64,000 bases of DNA from JAICIG01 sp035532215 (GCA_035532215.1 DATKRK010000312.1:1-64000), one strand, 5' to 3'; counted from the first letter of the stretch, positions 28,074 to 37,230 are shown. Notes: generated from the letters alone by a model not told the origin. Program-made: numbers and translations.

Positions 28074-28850
28074 ATGAGCGATTCCTCAAAGCCGTCCGCC
28101 GACGATCTAAACAAGCGGTTGGTCGACCAGTACACCGAGATCGCGAGGCTGGCCGGCGGCTTGGCGCACGAGATCAAAAACCCGCTGTCGACCATCAAGC
28201 TGAACATGGAGCTGCTGGCCGAAGACTTGCAGCAGGAGGAATCTCCGCGACATCGCCGGGCGCTGGCCAAGATCGCCGTCGTGCAGCGAGAATGCCAACG
28301 GCTGCAAGACTTGCTCGATGAATTCTTGAACTTCGCCAAGGTCCGTCAGTTGCGGCTCGAGCCGAGCGATTTGAACCAGCAGGTGCGCGAACTGCTGGAG
28401 TTCTTCGCTCCCAAGGCCGACGAATCCGGCATCGAGCTGCTGCCCTACCTGCAGTCCGATCTGCCCAGCGTGATGCTCGATCGCGAAGCGTTTCGCGGCG
28501 TGCTGTTGAACCTGCTGCTCAACGCCCAGCAAGCGATGCCCGAGGGGGGGCAGTTGGTGCTCGCCACCGAGGCCACGGCGCTGAGCGTGGTGTTGCACCT
28601 GATCGACAACGGCTGCGGCATGGACGAAGAGACTCAGTCGCACATCTTCGAAGCGTTTTATTCGACCAAGCCCGGCGGTTCGGGCCTGGGCCTGCCTACG
28701 GCCCGCAAGATCGTCGAAGCCCACGGCGGCCGGATTGCCGTGCAGAGCAAGCTGGGCCGCGGCACGCACTTCGTCATCGAGCTGCCGATACCGCGGCGCC
28801 TGGCAGAGTACGACTTAGAGCTTCCGCACGACCCCCACGACCACGCCTAG
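28074..28850 (+). CDS. sensor histidine kinase, NtrB-like, no sensory domain
   Basis: A protein of 258 residues from ATG 28074. The H box GLAHEIKNPLSTIKLNMELL puts the phosphorylated His at 32; N box (LLNLLLNAQQAMP), G1 (IDNGCGMDE) and G2 (GGSGLGLPTARKIVEAHGG) are complete. The HEIKNPL form is that of kinases feeding NtrC-type regulators. There is no PAS or membrane segment. No response regulator is adjacent, so it is an orphan. The NtrC-like protein at 39416 is also an orphan and is a candidate partner. Its last 36 bases overlap lexA on the other strand. Confidence 0.88.
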   Translation: MSDSSKPSADDLNKRLVDQYTEIARLAGGLAHEIKNPLSTIKLNMELLAEDLQQEESPRHRRALAKIAVVQRECQRLQDLLDEFLNFAKVRQLRLEPSDLNQQVRELLEFFAPKADESGIELLPYLQSDLPSVMLDREAFRGVLLNLLLNAQQAMPEGGQLVLATEATALSVVLHLIDNGCGMDEETQSHIFEAFYSTKPGGSGLGLPTARKIVEAHGGRIAVQSKLGRGTHFVIELPIPRRLAEYDLELPHDPHDHA

Positions 28851-29417
28851 CACGCGGGCGTCGGTCACGTAAATCGGAGCCATCGAGGAATTGGCCGGCT
28901 CCAGCCGGATGCGCTTCCCCTCGGGGAACCAACGTTTCAGCGTGGCCTCGTTTTCGTCGGTCAAGGCGACCACGGTTTGCCCGCGCTGCGCGGTGGCTTG
29001 CTTGCGAATCACGACATAGTCGCCGTCGGCAATCTGATCTTCGATCATCGAGTCGCCTTTGACTTTCAACACGAACAGATCGTCGGCCTGAAACATCTGG
29101 CCGAAGTCGATCCGCTCGTCTTGAGCCACGGCCTCGTGCAACACGCCCGCAGCGATCTGTCCGGCCAGGGGCAAGCCGCCGCTGCCGTCGGGGTTTTCGG
29201 TGGCCAGCATGATCGCCCGCGACATATTCGGCTCGCGCGTGATCAGCCCCTTCTTTTCCAGCGCCTTCAAATGGCACATCACGCCGTTGGGCGAGCTGAT
29301 CTCGAAGTGCGCGCCGATTTCGCGCACCGTCGGACCATAGCCGCGATGCCGAATCTTTTCGCGAATGAATTCGTAGACGGCCTTTTGCTTTTCCGTAAGT
29401 CGTTCCAAGTTGGCCAT
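28815..29417 (-). CDS. lexA: LexA repressor
   Basis: A protein of 200 residues. N-terminal winged helix (LTEKQKAVYEFIREKIRHRGYGPTVREIGAHF). Self-cleavage site A90-G91 in QIAAGV; catalytic S123 (KGDSMIEDQI) and K161 (EATLKRW) are both present, so it should be RecA-inducible. It represses the SOS genes and probably itself, given the TGTACA-bearing palindrome in its promoter. The 3' end overlaps the histidine kinase gene tail to tail. Confidence 0.95.
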   Translation of the reverse strand: MANLERLTEKQKAVYEFIREKIRHRGYGPTVREIGAHFEISSPNGVMCHLKALEKKGLITREPNMSRAIMLATENPDGSGGLPLAGQIAAGVLHEAVAQDERIDFGQMFQADDLFVLKVKGDSMIEDQIADGDYVVIRKQATAQRGQTVVALTDENEATLKRWFPEGKRIRLEPANSSMAPIYVTDARVLGVVVGVVRKL

Positions 29418-29521
29418 GGCCTGATTCGTCCTTCGAGTGAAGCTCGCGAGATCGTAACCGCGCGGCGTGCCGCCGCGAGAGGCGGCCTCCGCCGTTCGGC
29501 GCCGCGATCGCAGCCTTGATG

Positions 29522-29565
29522 ATAATATAATATACGTGTGTACAGAGTCAATAGCGCATGTACAC
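29522..29565 (-). promoter_or_regulatory. lexA promoter with candidate operator
   Basis: On the minus strand TTGACT (29551-29546) is followed 16-18 bases later by TATATT or TATTAT. The inverted pair GTGTACA (29538-29544) and TGTACAC (29559-29565), 14 bases apart, overlaps the spacer and flanks the minus-35 element. A repressor bound there would block the promoter, so this is the best LexA operator candidate in the region. The motif differs from the Gram-positive CGAAC-N4-GTTCG box. Confidence 0.45.
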
Positions 29566-29683
29566 TATTCGTATCTCGGCTTGCGGTAGGCGTTTAGGAG
29601 AGGATGCAGGCGACAGGAGAATAGGTGAAAGGGAGCAGCATTAAGCCACACCCTTCCCCGGCCCGTCATCCACAAGCTACTTG

Positions 29684-30691
29684 CTACAGTTCCAGCTTGA
29701 TTCGGCGGCCTTGGCAGTGGCTGCCGCGAGCCTCGAGCACGATCGCCAACGCGCGATAGGCGTCGTCGAGGCCGGAAGGAATGTGGACCAGGCTGGTCAC
29801 CGCGCGATGAAATTGGCTGAGCAGTTGTTCGCCGACTGGGCGTTCGCTATCGAGCGATTCTTGATGTCGACCGGCTTCGTCGAACCAGACCAGCGTGGTT
29901 GGCAAGTCGACGAAAGCGATGCCGCGTTGGCACGCCACCTGCAAGGCCGCTGGCGGACGATAAGCCACGGCTTCGAGCCAAGTGGCGGGCATATAGCGGC
30001 CGCAGCTAATCTGCGCGGTAGGCCCGTCGCCGATCTCGCCCGATTGCGAGAAATCGAGATTCATCCATTGATAATCGTCCGTGTCGTCCCGACCGGCGTG
30101 CTCCAGGCCAAGCACGGAACTCGGTCGCCTGCCGACCACATAGCAGCACCAGTCGACCAATTCAATCAAGTCGCCCGTCGGCGAGGTTGCACTGGGTCGC
30201 GAAGGAGTGCTGGGAGCGTCTTCGGCCGGCCGCCGCATGTGACAAAACAGCAGCCGAGGTTCGCCGAGCCGCGTGGCGATCAGTTCTTTCAGCCGCAACG
30301 TGGCTGGCGACTGGCGCCGCGGGAACTCGCTCATGAAGGCGATGCCCGCTTCTTCTACTCGTTGCTTGACTCGCCGCGCTTCCTCCAGATCGATCTCCAA
30401 GCTGGTGGCGCAATACACGGCCTTGCCAGCATCGCAGGCGGCGAGGATTGGCAAGTAGCCGTACCATTGCGGCGCCAGCATCAAGATCGCGTCGACGTCG
30501 GGCCGTTGAGCCAGCGCGCGGAAGCCGTCGACCGGCTGGGCGCCGAAATCGCGCGCGGCATGCTCTGCGCGCATCGCAATTTGCTCGCAGACCGCGGTCA
30601 CTTCGAAACGGTCGCCCAGGGCTCGTAAGGCGGGGCGGTGGCGCTGTTCCCAGTTCTGTCCCAGGCCGATGAGGCCGACGCGAAGCTTCAT
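29684..30691 (-). CDS. Gfo/Idh/MocA-like protein lacking the EKP motif
   Basis: A protein of 335 residues. The Rossmann half begins LRVGLIGLGQNWEQRHRPAL. At the place of the conserved EKP (catalytic Lys) it reads VYCATSLEIDLEEA (about 93-105), so the usual lysine is missing. The C-terminal alpha/beta half is recognisable but divergent. It may have lost oxidoreductase activity or use another residue. It stands alone and shows no operon. Confidence 0.7.
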   Translation of the reverse strand: MKLRVGLIGLGQNWEQRHRPALRALGDRFEVTAVCEQIAMRAEHAARDFGAQPVDGFRALAQRPDVDAILMLAPQWYGYLPILAACDAGKAVYCATSLEIDLEEARRVKQRVEEAGIAFMSEFPRRQSPATLRLKELIATRLGEPRLLFCHMRRPAEDAPSTPSRPSATSPTGDLIELVDWCCYVVGRRPSSVLGLEHAGRDDTDDYQWMNLDFSQSGEIGDGPTAQISCGRYMPATWLEAVAYRPPAALQVACQRGIAFVDLPTTLVWFDEAGRHQESLDSERPVGEQLLSQFHRAVTSLVHIPSGLDDAYRALAIVLEARGSHCQGRRIKLEL

Positions 30692-31129
30692 GGACTTTGA
30701 TCGAGCCGAGGCCCTGACCGGCGGTGATGGTGGATCGCGGCAGAATTATAGTCTTACGACGCGTCTTGTCTCAACCTATCAGGGTGGAAGTGCAAGAAAT
30801 TTTAGAACTTACGCTTTCGCACGGCAAAGTTTATGCATTTTACGGTTGCATCTACATCTTGCCCGATTACACTAGCAGCGTCTGCCGGTGGTTGCCCCGT
30901 GCAGCTTGATGGTTACTGAATCAGGGAGGGATATCAACCACCGCCGCCGCTGCTGCCTGCGACTACGGTTTGTCGGAAAACCGTTTCTGCCAGGCTTGGA
31001 TGACCAACCCTTGGGCGCTTATTCGGTCTGCGCCCGATGCGGAATCCAGCCGCTTTTCCAGCAGTCTTCGCCCGTCCATCGACGCGATGGGCCGCTTTAG
31101 CCTCTGTTGACAAGGAGATTCTTGTAGCC
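30692..31129. other. gene-poor stretch
   Basis: About 440 bases between two divergent genes. Small frames are present but none has a ribosome binding site or recognisable sequence. AT content rises near 30770-30870, where promoters may lie. An AAGGAG at 31112-31117 belongs to the thioredoxin gene. Confidence 0.5.
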
Positions 31130-31633
31130 ATGACGAGCTTTGCCCTCTCGGCCGTTTTACAACTTTCGCTGCTTTCCCCCGGCGCCAATACCTACGCCGA
31201 AGCCCATAAGGTTCATTCCGAAACGGGGCGTCCGATGGTCATTCTGGTGGGCGCCGAGTGGTGCCCGGCCTGCGTGCAGATGAAGAACTCGGTGATTCCT
31301 CAAGTCGCCCGCCGCGGCCTGTTGCAGAAGGTGGCCTATGCGACGGTCAACACCGACCAGCAACGGACGCTGGCGCAAAAGCTGATGAAAGGCGGCTCGA
31401 TTCCCCAACTCATCATGTATCGCCGCAGCGCCAACGGCTGGAAGCGTCATTTGCTCGTCGGCAAGCAAAGCCCCGAGCAGATCGAGGCGTTTATCAACCA
31501 GGGACTGGCCGCCGACGAGCCCGCCAATCCGGCGGTCACTCCCGTCAGCCAGCCCATGACCGGCGGCCCCATGACCGGCGGCGAGGCGAAACAAACCGCC
31601 CAACAAGACCAGGCGGCCGGTTCCGGCGGCTGA
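31130..31633 (+). CDS. thioredoxin-fold protein
   Basis: A protein of 167 residues; ATG 31130 follows AAGGAG with ideal spacing. The short hydrophobic N-terminus suggests export or membrane attachment. The active-site motif is WCPAC (about residues 44-48) in EWCPACVQMKNSVIP, and the cis-Pro region is GGSIPQLIMYR. The tail (about 125-167) carries two MTGG units and is Gln/Ala-rich. A periplasmic thiol-disulfide role is inferred. Confidence 0.78.
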   Translation: MTSFALSAVLQLSLLSPGANTYAEAHKVHSETGRPMVILVGAEWCPACVQMKNSVIPQVARRGLLQKVAYATVNTDQQRTLAQKLMKGGSIPQLIMYRRSANGWKRHLLVGKQSPEQIEAFINQGLAADEPANPAVTPVSQPMTGGPMTGGEAKQTAQQDQAAGSGG

Positions 31634-31683
31634 TCGCCCGCCGCGCCAATACTGAAGTTCATTGGGTGGCGTCGGGCAAGAGT

Positions 31684-32640
31684 TCACCAAGGCAATTCTT
31701 GTCCGATGCCCTGCTGCTTGGCCAGTTCCAGCAGCTTACCCCCCAGAGCGACGTCTTCGATCGCCAAGCCGACGCTTTTGAACAGCGTGATGCTTTCCGG
31801 TCGGCTGCGGCCGACTGAGCGGCCGGCAACGACGTCAGCCAGTTCGACCGCTCGCGACCAATCAAATACGCCTTTCTCCAGGCCTTCGGCAAAATCCCCC
31901 GCCTCGTGCCGACAGGCCTCGATGCTGTCGCAAACAATATTGTCGGCGCGGCGTATGGTTTTGATGTCGATCTCCGCCCGCTTCAGCCAGTTCGAGCCGA
32001 CGGCCGCCACGAAGGCGCCTTCGGCCAGCCAACTGCCGTCGAAAACCGGCTCGGGACTGTTCGTGGCCGTGACGACGATCGGCAGCTCTTCGGCGGCCTC
32101 TTGCGGTCGATCGACCGGCGCGACGTCGATCGCCAGCCGGGCCGACATCCGCTCGGCAAATGCCACCCGCTGTTCCTCGTTGCGACTATAGACGAACGCT
32201 TGCTTGATCGGGCGAGCGGCGGCTACGGCCTCCAATTGCGTTTCGGCTTGATGCCCGGCGCCGAACAGCCCGAGTTCCGCGGCCTCGAGCGGGGCCATCC
32301 ACTGGGCGGCCACGGCCGTCGCTGCGCCGGTGCGGAGCTGCCCCAGCCGATCGGCTTCGACGAGCGCCACGAGCGCGCCGGTAGCGGCATCGTACAGCCC
32401 GACCAAGAAACGCGCGCCATGCTGCGTGGTCGTATAGCACTTCCAGCCGGCCAAGCCTAGCCAGGGCGCCGTAGCGCTCATCGTGTGCAGCACGATGCCC
32501 GGCGATTGCGCCCGCTGTCGAGGCACATTGCACGCCTCGCCTGCGGCCAGTTTGCGAAATGCTTCTTCGACGGCATCGATCGCGGTCGGCATATCGAGCA
32601 GTCGTGCGACGTCGTCTTCGGTCAAGTAGCGCGCGGTCAT
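31684..32640 (-). CDS. ornithine cyclodeaminase / mu-crystallin family protein
   Basis: A protein of 318 residues from ATG 32640, which overlaps the stop of the xylulokinase gene (ATGA). The Rossmann motif GLFGAGHQAETQL lies near 125, and the VCDSIEACRHEAGDF region near 245 is typical of this NAD(P)-dependent family, which includes ornithine cyclodeaminases, alanine dehydrogenases and imine reductases. Translational coupling to a sugar kinase is unusual and argues against a simple ornithine role. Confidence 0.82.
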   Translation of the reverse strand: MTARYLTEDDVARLLDMPTAIDAVEEAFRKLAAGEACNVPRQRAQSPGIVLHTMSATAPWLGLAGWKCYTTTQHGARFLVGLYDAATGALVALVEADRLGQLRTGAATAVAAQWMAPLEAAELGLFGAGHQAETQLEAVAAARPIKQAFVYSRNEEQRVAFAERMSARLAIDVAPVDRPQEAAEELPIVVTATNSPEPVFDGSWLAEGAFVAAVGSNWLKRAEIDIKTIRRADNIVCDSIEACRHEAGDFAEGLEKGVFDWSRAVELADVVAGRSVGRSRPESITLFKSVGLAIEDVALGGKLLELAKQQGIGQELPW

Positions 32641-34175
32641 CTTTGTTTTTCCAAGTTGGCGATGGTTTCGAAATCGCGCTCCAACGAGCGGTAGAGTTGC
32701 TGATACTCGGGAAAAGCCCGGTCGTAGCATTTCTGCGCAGCGCGGTTGGGCGCCGTTTCTTTCACGACTTTGATCGTGGCCTGGCAGGCTTCGCGAATAT
32801 CTTCAAAGGCGCCGGCGCCGACCGCGGCCAGCAGGGCGACTCCGTAGCCCGGGCCTTCTTCCGCGTTCAGCGTGACGACCTTTTGCCCGAACACGGCGGC
32901 TTGAATTTGCCGCCACAGCGGACTCCGCGAGCCGCCGCCCGAGGCCCGGATTTGTTTCACGGGGATTCCCAGGCCGCGGATGATCTCCAAGCTGTCGCGC
33001 AGCGAGTAGGTCACGCCCTCCATGATCGAACGCACCAGGTGGCCCCGGCCGTGAGCCAACGTCAGGCCAATGAAGCAGCCGCGAGCATGCGGGTTGGCGT
33101 GCGGAGTGCGCTCGCCCGACAAGTACGGCAGAAAAAACAAGCCCGCGCTGCCCGGCGGGACGGCTTCGGCTTCGGCGCCGAGGATTTCATAGGGCTCGCG
33201 TTTGGCCTTTAGGGCCTGGGCCAGTTCCGCCTGGCAAAGTTGATTGCGAAACCATTGCAGCGAGCCGCCCGCCGAAAGCGTCACGCCCATCATGTGCCAC
33301 TTGCCGCGAACCGCGTGGCAGAACGTATGAATCCGGCCTTCGGGGTCGAACTTGACCTCCTCGCTGTGGACGAACATCACGCCCGAAGTGCCGATCGAAG
33401 TCGACAATGCGCCTTGATTGACGATGCCGTTGCCCACGGCGCCCGCTGCGCAATCGCCGGCGCCGCCGACGACGACGCAATCGGTCGACAAGCCGAGTTC
33501 CGCGGCGACTTCGCGCGTCAATTGGCCGGTGACCTCCTCCGATTCGTAACAGCGGGCCAACAAACTGGGGTCGAGTTCGAGCTTTGCCAACAGCGGCTTC
33601 GACCAATTGCGCTTGGCCACGTCCAGCAACAACATGCCGCTGGCGTCGCTGACCTCGGTGGCGAACTCGCCGGTCAGGCGGCGGCGGATTTCGTCTTTCG
33701 GCAGCAGCACTTTCCGCAAGGCTTCGAAATGGCGCGGTTCGTGATTCCGCAGCCAAAGGATTTTCGGCGCCGTGAACCCGGTGAGCGCGGGGTTCGCGAC
33801 CATTTTAATGAGCTTTCGCCGGCCGCCGGCCCGCTGTTCGATCTCGGCGCACTCGGCGGCCGTGCGCTGGTCGTTCCAGAGCAAGGCCCGGCGAATGACC
33901 CGGTTGCGGGCATCCAAAAAGACCGAGCCGTGCATTTGGCCCGACAGCCCGATCGACTTCACATCGGCCGCCTTGAGCCGGGCTTTCTTCACGACCGCGC
34001 GCACGGTGGCGACCGTGGCCTTCCACCAATCCTCCGGATCCTGCTCGCTCCACAGCGGTTGGGGATGATGACAGGGATAGGTCTCGGTGGCTTCGGCCAA
34101 GATTCTGCCTTGTTCGTCGATCGCCAACGTCTTCGTGCCCGAGGTGCCGACGTCGATGCCTAGAAAAACGCTCAT
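32637..34175 (-). CDS. xylB: xylulokinase
   Basis: A protein of 512 residues from ATG 34175; the frame open upstream is not supported. FGGY kinase with DVGTSGTKT at 8-16, the GLSGQMHGSVFLD motif near 81-93 and LPYLSGERTPHANPHARG near 320-337, all characteristic of XylB. It phosphorylates D-xylulose to xylulose 5-phosphate. No xylose isomerase is adjacent. The downstream cyclodeaminase-like gene is coupled by a 4-base overlap. Confidence 0.92.
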   Translation of the reverse strand: MSVFLGIDVGTSGTKTLAIDEQGRILAEATETYPCHHPQPLWSEQDPEDWWKATVATVRAVVKKARLKAADVKSIGLSGQMHGSVFLDARNRVIRRALLWNDQRTAAECAEIEQRAGGRRKLIKMVANPALTGFTAPKILWLRNHEPRHFEALRKVLLPKDEIRRRLTGEFATEVSDASGMLLLDVAKRNWSKPLLAKLELDPSLLARCYESEEVTGQLTREVAAELGLSTDCVVVGGAGDCAAGAVGNGIVNQGALSTSIGTSGVMFVHSEEVKFDPEGRIHTFCHAVRGKWHMMGVTLSAGGSLQWFRNQLCQAELAQALKAKREPYEILGAEAEAVPPGSAGLFFLPYLSGERTPHANPHARGCFIGLTLAHGRGHLVRSIMEGVTYSLRDSLEIIRGLGIPVKQIRASGGGSRSPLWRQIQAAVFGQKVVTLNAEEGPGYGVALLAAVGAGAFEDIREACQATIKVVKETAPNRAAQKCYDRAFPEYQQLYRSLERDFETIANLEKQR

Positions 34176-34219
34176 GTCGTCCGAATTCCTGTTGCTCGCT
34201 CGCGGAATGGATAGTCTGG

Positions 34220-34280
34220 AGGACCGGGCGCCCGGCCCTCCTACTGGGCGTGATTGCCGGGCGAGGGCGCCCGGCCCTTC
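34220..34280. repeat. GGGCGAGGGCGCCCGG-type dispersed repeat, two units
   Basis: Two units carrying the GGGCGCCCGGCCCT core occur at 34220-34240 and 34257-34280. The same core with the leading GGGCGA is repeated at 57037-57095 and 63229-63320. Each unit contains a GGGCGCCC palindrome. Confidence 0.7.
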
Positions 34281-34465
34281 TGGCGCCAAATGGCGGGATT
34301 GTAACCCCGCGATCTCTAGACGGGCAACCAAGGGAATTCTCATTTGACGATCGACGCCCGCGCGCTTTACCATTGCTCGTTCGTAGTATCCAATAGAAGC
34401 TCGGGCCGGTGGAAAGCGACGACCAAAGGTTCCTCTCCCGTTGGGAGAGAGAAGCGATCACATCT

Positions 34466-36013
34466 ATGAGTTCTTTGAGTTCCCCGCAATCGGCGTTCCG
34501 CCGGGCAAAATCTTGGCGCCCTGCTTGGCTGCTGGCTGTGGTCGCAAGCGCGGCCGGCTGCACATCGGCCGGCTGCACATCGGCCGGCTGCACATCGGCC
34601 AACGATTCGGCGTCGCCGGAAGCTTCCACCGGCGAAGCCGCTTCGCTGAGCGGAGTCGAGTTGAAGCTCGTCGTCGTCGACGACCCTGGGCTGGCCGAAG
34701 CGGTCCGCCTGCTCCGCGGCGAGTGGCAAGGCAGCACCGGGGCGAAGTTGGAAATCGTCGAACAAACGTCAGGCGAATTGCTCGGCGCCGCTGAATTGAC
34801 GGCCGACGCATTGATTTATCCGGCCGAATGCTTGGGCGAATTGGCCGAGCGAAACTGGCTGGCGCCGATTCCCAAGGCCACGCTCGACGACCCGCAGTTG
34901 GCTTGGCCGGAGATTTTCGAAGCCGATAAATCGCGACTGGCCACTTGGGGAACCGAGGCTTACGCCATCCCCTTCGGATCGCCCGTCCTGACGTGCTGCT
35001 ACCGAGCCGATTTGCTCAAGAAACTCGACCGCAAGCCGCCTGAAACTTGGGCCGAATACCAGGCGCTGGCGGAGTTTTTGGCCGATCGCAGCAACCTGGG
35101 CGATGCCGCGCCGGCGGATGGCGAGCCATGGTTCGCGGCTGCCGAGCCTCTGGCCGAAGGCTGGGCCGGCTTGACCCTTTTGGCCCGCGCGGCCCCTTAT
35201 GCCAAGCACCGCAACCATTACTCGACGCTATTCGACATGGAGAGCATGGAGCCGCTCATCGCCAAGCCGCCCTTTGTCAAGGCGCTCGACGAGTTGCTTG
35301 CGGCTGCAAAGTTCGGCGCGACGAGCAAACTCGATTTCGGCCCCGAACAGGCGAGGCAGGCGCTCGCCCGCGGCCAGTGCGCCTTGGCTCTGACCTGGCC
35401 CGCTCCAGCCCGTTCGCAGGAACTCGCTCAAAACGGCAAATCGGCGGGTGGCGTCGAAGCGCCTCTGGATCTCGGCTTCGTCGAACTGCCGGGCGCCGGC
35501 GAGGTCTATAATCTCGGTTCCCAAGCCTGGGACAAGCGACGCCCGGAAGACAATCCGCACGTTCCGCTGTTGGGCGTCTCGGGCCGTCTTGGCTCCATCT
35601 CTCGGAATTCGACCAAGTCCGAAGCCGCCGGGCACTTGCTGGCTTGGCTCTCCGGGCCGCAATGGGGCCAGCGCGTCGCCACGGCCTCGAAAGCGACAAC
35701 GCTCTTTCGCGAGTCGCAGCTTGCCGCGCCGGCCGAATGGCTCGACCTGAACGTGGAAGAGCCTGCCGCATTACAATACGCCGAGGCGGTCCAGCGCTCG
35801 ATTTCGCAGGAAGAATCGCTCACCGTGCTGCGCATTCCCGCTCGCCAGCGATACATGGCGGCCCTCGACCAGGCCGTTCGCCAGGCCGTGTCGGGCGAGT
35901 TGGAGAGCCAGGCGGCATTGGATCAGGCGGCCGAGACGTGGCGCACGATCACCGCCGAACTTGGGCTGGAGGCCCAACGCCAAGCTTACCATAGGGATTT
36001 GGGTCTGCGATGA
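34466..36013 (+). CDS. extracellular solute (sugar)-binding lipoprotein with triplicated lipobox
   Basis: A protein of 515 residues from ATG 34466. The signal peptide ends in SAAGC with the lipidated Cys at 32. The 5-residue unit GCTSA then recurs, giving further lipobox-like TSAGC sites with Cys at 37 and 42. The rest resembles ABC-transporter family 1 extracellular binding proteins (YAIPFGSPVLTCCYRADLLKKL, ALAEFLADR, ALALTWPAP). No permease genes follow. Its stop overlaps the start of an oxidoreductase gene (ATGA), so a carbohydrate uptake/metabolism role is inferred. Confidence 0.75.
   Translation: MSSLSSPQSAFRRAKSWRPAWLLAVVASAAGCTSAGCTSAGCTSANDSASPEASTGEAASLSGVELKLVVVDDPGLAEAVRLLRGEWQGSTGAKLEIVEQTSGELLGAAELTADALIYPAECLGELAERNWLAPIPKATLDDPQLAWPEIFEADKSRLATWGTEAYAIPFGSPVLTCCYRADLLKKLDRKPPETWAEYQALAEFLADRSNLGDAAPADGEPWFAAAEPLAEGWAGLTLLARAAPYAKHRNHYSTLFDMESMEPLIAKPPFVKALDELLAAAKFGATSKLDFGPEQARQALARGQCALALTWPAPARSQELAQNGKSAGGVEAPLDLGFVELPGAGEVYNLGSQAWDKRRPEDNPHVPLLGVSGRLGSISRNSTKSEAAGHLLAWLSGPQWGQRVATASKATTLFRESQLAAPAEWLDLNVEEPAALQYAEAVQRSISQEESLTVLRIPARQRYMAALDQAVRQAVSGELESQAALDQAAETWRTITAELGLEAQRQAYHRDLGLR
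34552..34596 (+). repeat. 15-bp tandem repeat, three perfect copies
   Basis: GGCCGGCTGCACATC is repeated at 34552-34566, 34567-34581 and 34582-34596. Being a multiple of three, it changes copy number without a frameshift and encodes the repeated GCTSA at the lipoprotein cleavage site. Confidence 0.95.
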
Positions 36014-37083
36014 CGCTGCCGCTGCGCGTGGCCATGCTGGGTACGGGCGCCATCGCCCGCAGTCAACACCTGCCCGCCTGGTCGAAATTGCCCGAGTTCC
36101 AGATCGCGGCCCTGGCCGACGCCTCGCCGGTTTCGCTGGCGGCCGTGCCGGCCGAGTTTCAAATCGAGCGGCGCGTGGCCGATTACCGCGAGCTGCTCGA
36201 CGACCCGACGATCGACGTCGTCGACATCTGCGTGCCCAGCGCCCTGCACGCCGAAGTAGCCATCGCCGCGCTCGAGGCCGGCAAGCACGTGCTCTGCGAA
36301 AAGCCCATGGCGACTTCGCGAGCCGAGGCCGCGGCCATGCTCGATGCCTGGCGCGCCAGCGGCAAAAAGCTGATGGTCGCCCAGCACATGCGGTTCGAGC
36401 CCAGCGTGATGCAATTGCGAACGTATCTCGAACACAATCCGCCGGGCGACGTTTACTACACGCGCGCTCAATGGCTGCGTCGCCGCCGCTTGCCGGCCCG
36501 GCCCGGCTTCACCGACAAGCGGCTCAGCGGCGGCGGCGCCTTGTATGATCTGGGCGTTCACTTGCTCGATCTGTCGTGGTGGTTGATCGGCTGCCCCAGG
36601 CCGATCAGCGTCTCGGGCGTGACGTTCGATCGCTTAGGCCGGCGGCGCGACATCGGCAGCGAATGGGGCACCTGGGAGCCGACCACGATCGACGTGGAGG
36701 ATTTCGCATCGGGGCTGGTTCGGCTTGCGGGCGGCGCCGCCATCTCGCTTGAAGTGAGCTGGCTCGGTTTCCAGCCGGAAGGCGAGTTCTGGCGGCTGCA
36801 AATGTACGGCACGCGTTCGGGCGTCACCTGGCCCGAGAGCGTGGTCGTGGGCGAGGACAATTTCATCCCCTGGGATCTCAAGCTCGCCGAGGCAAAGGGC
36901 GAGAAAGCCCATCATCACGTGATTCGCCAGTTCGCTCGGGCGATTGTCGACGATACGCCGGTTCCCGTTCCGCCGGAACAATCGGCCAACGTGATCGCCA
37001 TGCTCGACGCCCTCTACGCATCGAGCGTCAGGGGTTGCGAGGCGGAGATCGAGTCGTTCGAGCCGAACTCGCAGCGGCTTTGA
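36010..37083 (+). CDS. Gfo/Idh/MocA family oxidoreductase
   Basis: A protein of 357 residues. NAD(P) motif MLGTGAIARSQH at 9-20 and the catalytic EKP at 97-99 (HVLCEKPMATSRAEA) are intact. The C-terminal half has the GGGALYDLGVHLLDLSWWLIG sequence with the usual Asp and His residues. It probably oxidises a sugar or inositol-type substrate. It is cotranslated with the binding lipoprotein upstream. In contrast to the protein at 29684, it keeps all key residues. Confidence 0.9.
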   Translation: MTLPLRVAMLGTGAIARSQHLPAWSKLPEFQIAALADASPVSLAAVPAEFQIERRVADYRELLDDPTIDVVDICVPSALHAEVAIAALEAGKHVLCEKPMATSRAEAAAMLDAWRASGKKLMVAQHMRFEPSVMQLRTYLEHNPPGDVYYTRAQWLRRRRLPARPGFTDKRLSGGGALYDLGVHLLDLSWWLIGCPRPISVSGVTFDRLGRRRDIGSEWGTWEPTTIDVEDFASGLVRLAGGAAISLEVSWLGFQPEGEFWRLQMYGTRSGVTWPESVVVGEDNFIPWDLKLAEAKGEKAHHHVIRQFARAIVDDTPVPVPPEQSANVIAMLDALYASSVRGCEAEIESFEPNSQRL

Positions 37084-37149
37084 CAAGTTGGCCCGGCGCT
37101 CCTAGAATGTGTTGCTCGACGGGACTTAAACGAAGTCCCTAATAACTTC

Positions 37150-37222
<73 letters not shown>

Positions 37223-37230
37223 CTTCAAGA

